From CAZDYP01 sp964509505 (lineage in GTDB: Bacteria > Chloroflexota > Anaerolineae > JACRMK01), in the NCBI GenBank assembly GCA_964509505.1, contig CAZDYP010000238.1, positions 1 through 5,981 on the forward strand: a DNA stretch of 5,981 nucleotides, given 5' to 3'. Positions 4,689-5,981 of this stretch are shown piece after piece. The notes beneath the pieces were generated by a model. That model made no database searches and was not told the DNA's origin. It saw only the letters and a program-made list of their open reading frames with translations. Position numbers and translations under genes: made by a program. Every line of letters begins with the position of its first letter. Position 1 is the stretch's first letter.

Positions 4689-5981
4689 TCATCTCATCAC
4701 AGGCAACACAATCGCCGACGGATGCGCTGCATCGTGATACACTGTTTGCTCGGCAACCTTCAATGTTGTCGCCGTCGCGAGTGGTTCGCCACTGCCCGTG
4801 TTGCGCGCGAAACGCGGATGCGCGCCGCTCGAAACTTGCGCACGGATGCGATGACCACGCTCGAAGCGATATGCAGTGGGAAACAAATCAAGGCAAAGAC
4901 GCAGACAACCATCAGGCTGAGGGGATGGATGGGCGGGCCACACACGCATCAACCCATCGCAAACATTAATGGATTTTCCTGCTGGGTCAACATCGCAGAG
5001 ACTTGCAAAGAAATCTGTGTGCGCAAGACTGGAACGCACAAACAGCTCGGCTTGAACGGGCCCAATCACTTCGAGATCATGGTCGAGCGGCGCGCCGGTG
5101 TAGGTGAGCACATCAGCTCTGGCTTCGAGGGTGCGTTGATCTTTCGGTCCCGAATTCTGACCAAGACTGACGCCGCCCACGGCAGGTGTTGGGTCGGATG
5201 GGTCGTAACGATAATGGTCGGGTTCCGCTTCAGTGGGGGGGAGCGGCGCGAGACCACGACTTGCCTGCAAGTGCCAGCGTTGCGGACGAAAGCCTGAGGG
5301 TGGCCATTCAGCATAATCGCGCCATTCGCCAGCGCCCATCACGTAAATGTGGACGGGCGACTCGCGCAAATGACTGCGGTCACCTAGCAGGTGTGTGCGA
5401 AACCATGCGAGCGATTCGCGCGCCGCAACGCCCATCCACCCAGGATTCGCGTGCGCCCATGGTCCGATGACCAAATAGGGATTGCGTCCCGCGCCCCGCA
5501 GCTCGTGATATTGCCTAAGTGTGTCCGGCAAGAAGATGTCGTACCAACCACCGAGCAAATGCACCGGCGCGGTCACATTAGGCACAGCCGCCTAATGGTC
5601 TTGCCCCTGCCACCAATCGTCGTTCAAGGTGTTGTGACTGAGCCAATCTTGAAAGAAGGGTATCGAGCGTCCAATCATTAGCGAATCTGTGTCACGCAAG
5701 GGCAACCGTTGGTAAGCGGCTTCGAGTTTGCGAGCTGAGCTCCTCCCTGTGAGGATTTGAGTGACGATGTTCATGCCCGACCGCATTTGTGTGCTCATCA
5801 TCGTGCTCCACGACAGCGTGTTGTCGAGCGCGAAGGCTTCGCCGGGGTAGGTTATGCGACGGAAGGCGGGCGCAGTCACTTGTGTCGCCATCGCTTTCAA
5901 TTCAGGTCCTGCTTCGGCGGCCAGCGCCCACTGCACGTAACCGAGATAACTCGCGCCGTGCGTAGCGCACACACCATTGAA
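4689..5981 (-). pseudogene. CocE/NonD family hydrolase split by one in-frame TAG (5' end outside window)
   Basis: An alpha/beta-hydrolase of the CocE / X-Pro dipeptidyl-peptidase type, a serine esterase or peptidase. The 129 codons visible before the stop contain the nucleophile motif G-A-S-Y-L-G (5957-5940) and the family cap region. TAG at 5592-5594 then interrupts, and the same frame continues at once with A-A-V-P-N-V-T-A-P-V-H-L-L-G-G-W-Y-D-I-F, which carries the presumed catalytic Asp, followed by G-P-W-A-H-A-N with the presumed catalytic His. The rest, from about 5150 down to 4689, is the C-terminal jelly-roll (PepX_C) domain, with S-S-G-A-H-P-R-F-A-R-N-T-G near its end and a normal TGA stop. 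No frameshift is needed: one base change separates this from an intact gene. The segment before the nucleophile (F-N-G-V-C-A-T-H) also departs from the usual R-V-G-x-Y pattern, which could mean relaxed selection. A GTG at 5585 could in principle restart translation, but the product would lack the Ser. Confidence 0.85.
5592..5594 (-). other. In-frame amber codon inside the hydrolase gene
   Basis: Minus-strand TAG between the codons for Q-D-H and A-A-V. Homologues as I recall them have a sense codon here (for example Ser, Arg or Gln). TAG is one change from CAG, AAG, TCG, TGG or TAC/TAT. The base after the stop is G. It separates the nucleophile Ser from the Asp and His of the triad, so termination here should inactivate the enzyme. 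Confidence 0.85.

Noticed and set aside
4644..5297. 217-codon plus-strand open frame
   Set aside because: Antisense to the PepX_C domain of the hydrolase, which is conserved in sequence. It begins in the intergenic hairpin with no ribosome binding site.

Overview
All recognisable genes in this window lie on the minus strand, so the natural reading order runs from position 5981 down to 1. The genes are moderately GC-rich, and the gaps between them are AT-richer and crowded with palindromes. The protein set (a CocE/NonD hydrolase, an extradiol dioxygenase of the vicinal-oxygen-chelate (VOC) fold, a fumarase/aspartase-family lyase, a retropepsin-like protease next to a DUF5678-like partner, and a Tat lipoprotein) and the many short dispersed palindromes suggest a free-living heterotroph, perhaps a Chloroflexota bacterium. 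That assignment is inference from gene style; there is no rRNA or other marker here.

Layout in transcription order. (1) 5981-4689: a CocE/NonD alpha/beta-hydrolase whose 5' end is outside the window. One in-frame TAG at 5592-5594 splits it. The reading frame is the same on both sides, and the catalytic Ser lies before the stop while the presumed Asp and His lie after it. (2) 4688-4413: a gap holding three 26-bp palindromic tandem repeats plus a divergent fourth copy, then a coding-like stretch with no start codon. (3) 4412-1926: a two-gene operon with a 21-bp spacer, a catechol 2,3-dioxygenase-like protein followed by a fumarase/aspartase-superfamily lyase, closed by a strong hairpin at 1847-1881. 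(4) 1846-1443: a gap with two adjacent palindromes and a convincing sigma-70 type promoter at 1532-1561. (5) 1442-646: a two-gene module with an ATGA overlap, a small ribbon-helix-helix-like/DUF5678-like protein and a retropepsin-like aspartic protease. (6) 645-138: a gap that starts with a second promoter copy (594-623), exactly 938 bp from the first, followed by a long hairpin at 434-476. (7) 137-1: the start of a Tat-exported lipoprotein that runs out of the window.

How the genes may work together: the dioxygenase and lyase are almost certainly co-transcribed, and may act in one catabolic route (inference). The small protein and protease form a compact, translationally coupled pair that resembles a toxin-antitoxin operon in architecture. 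This pair is bracketed by two direct copies of the same promoter/operator element and is the best candidate here for an under-described system.
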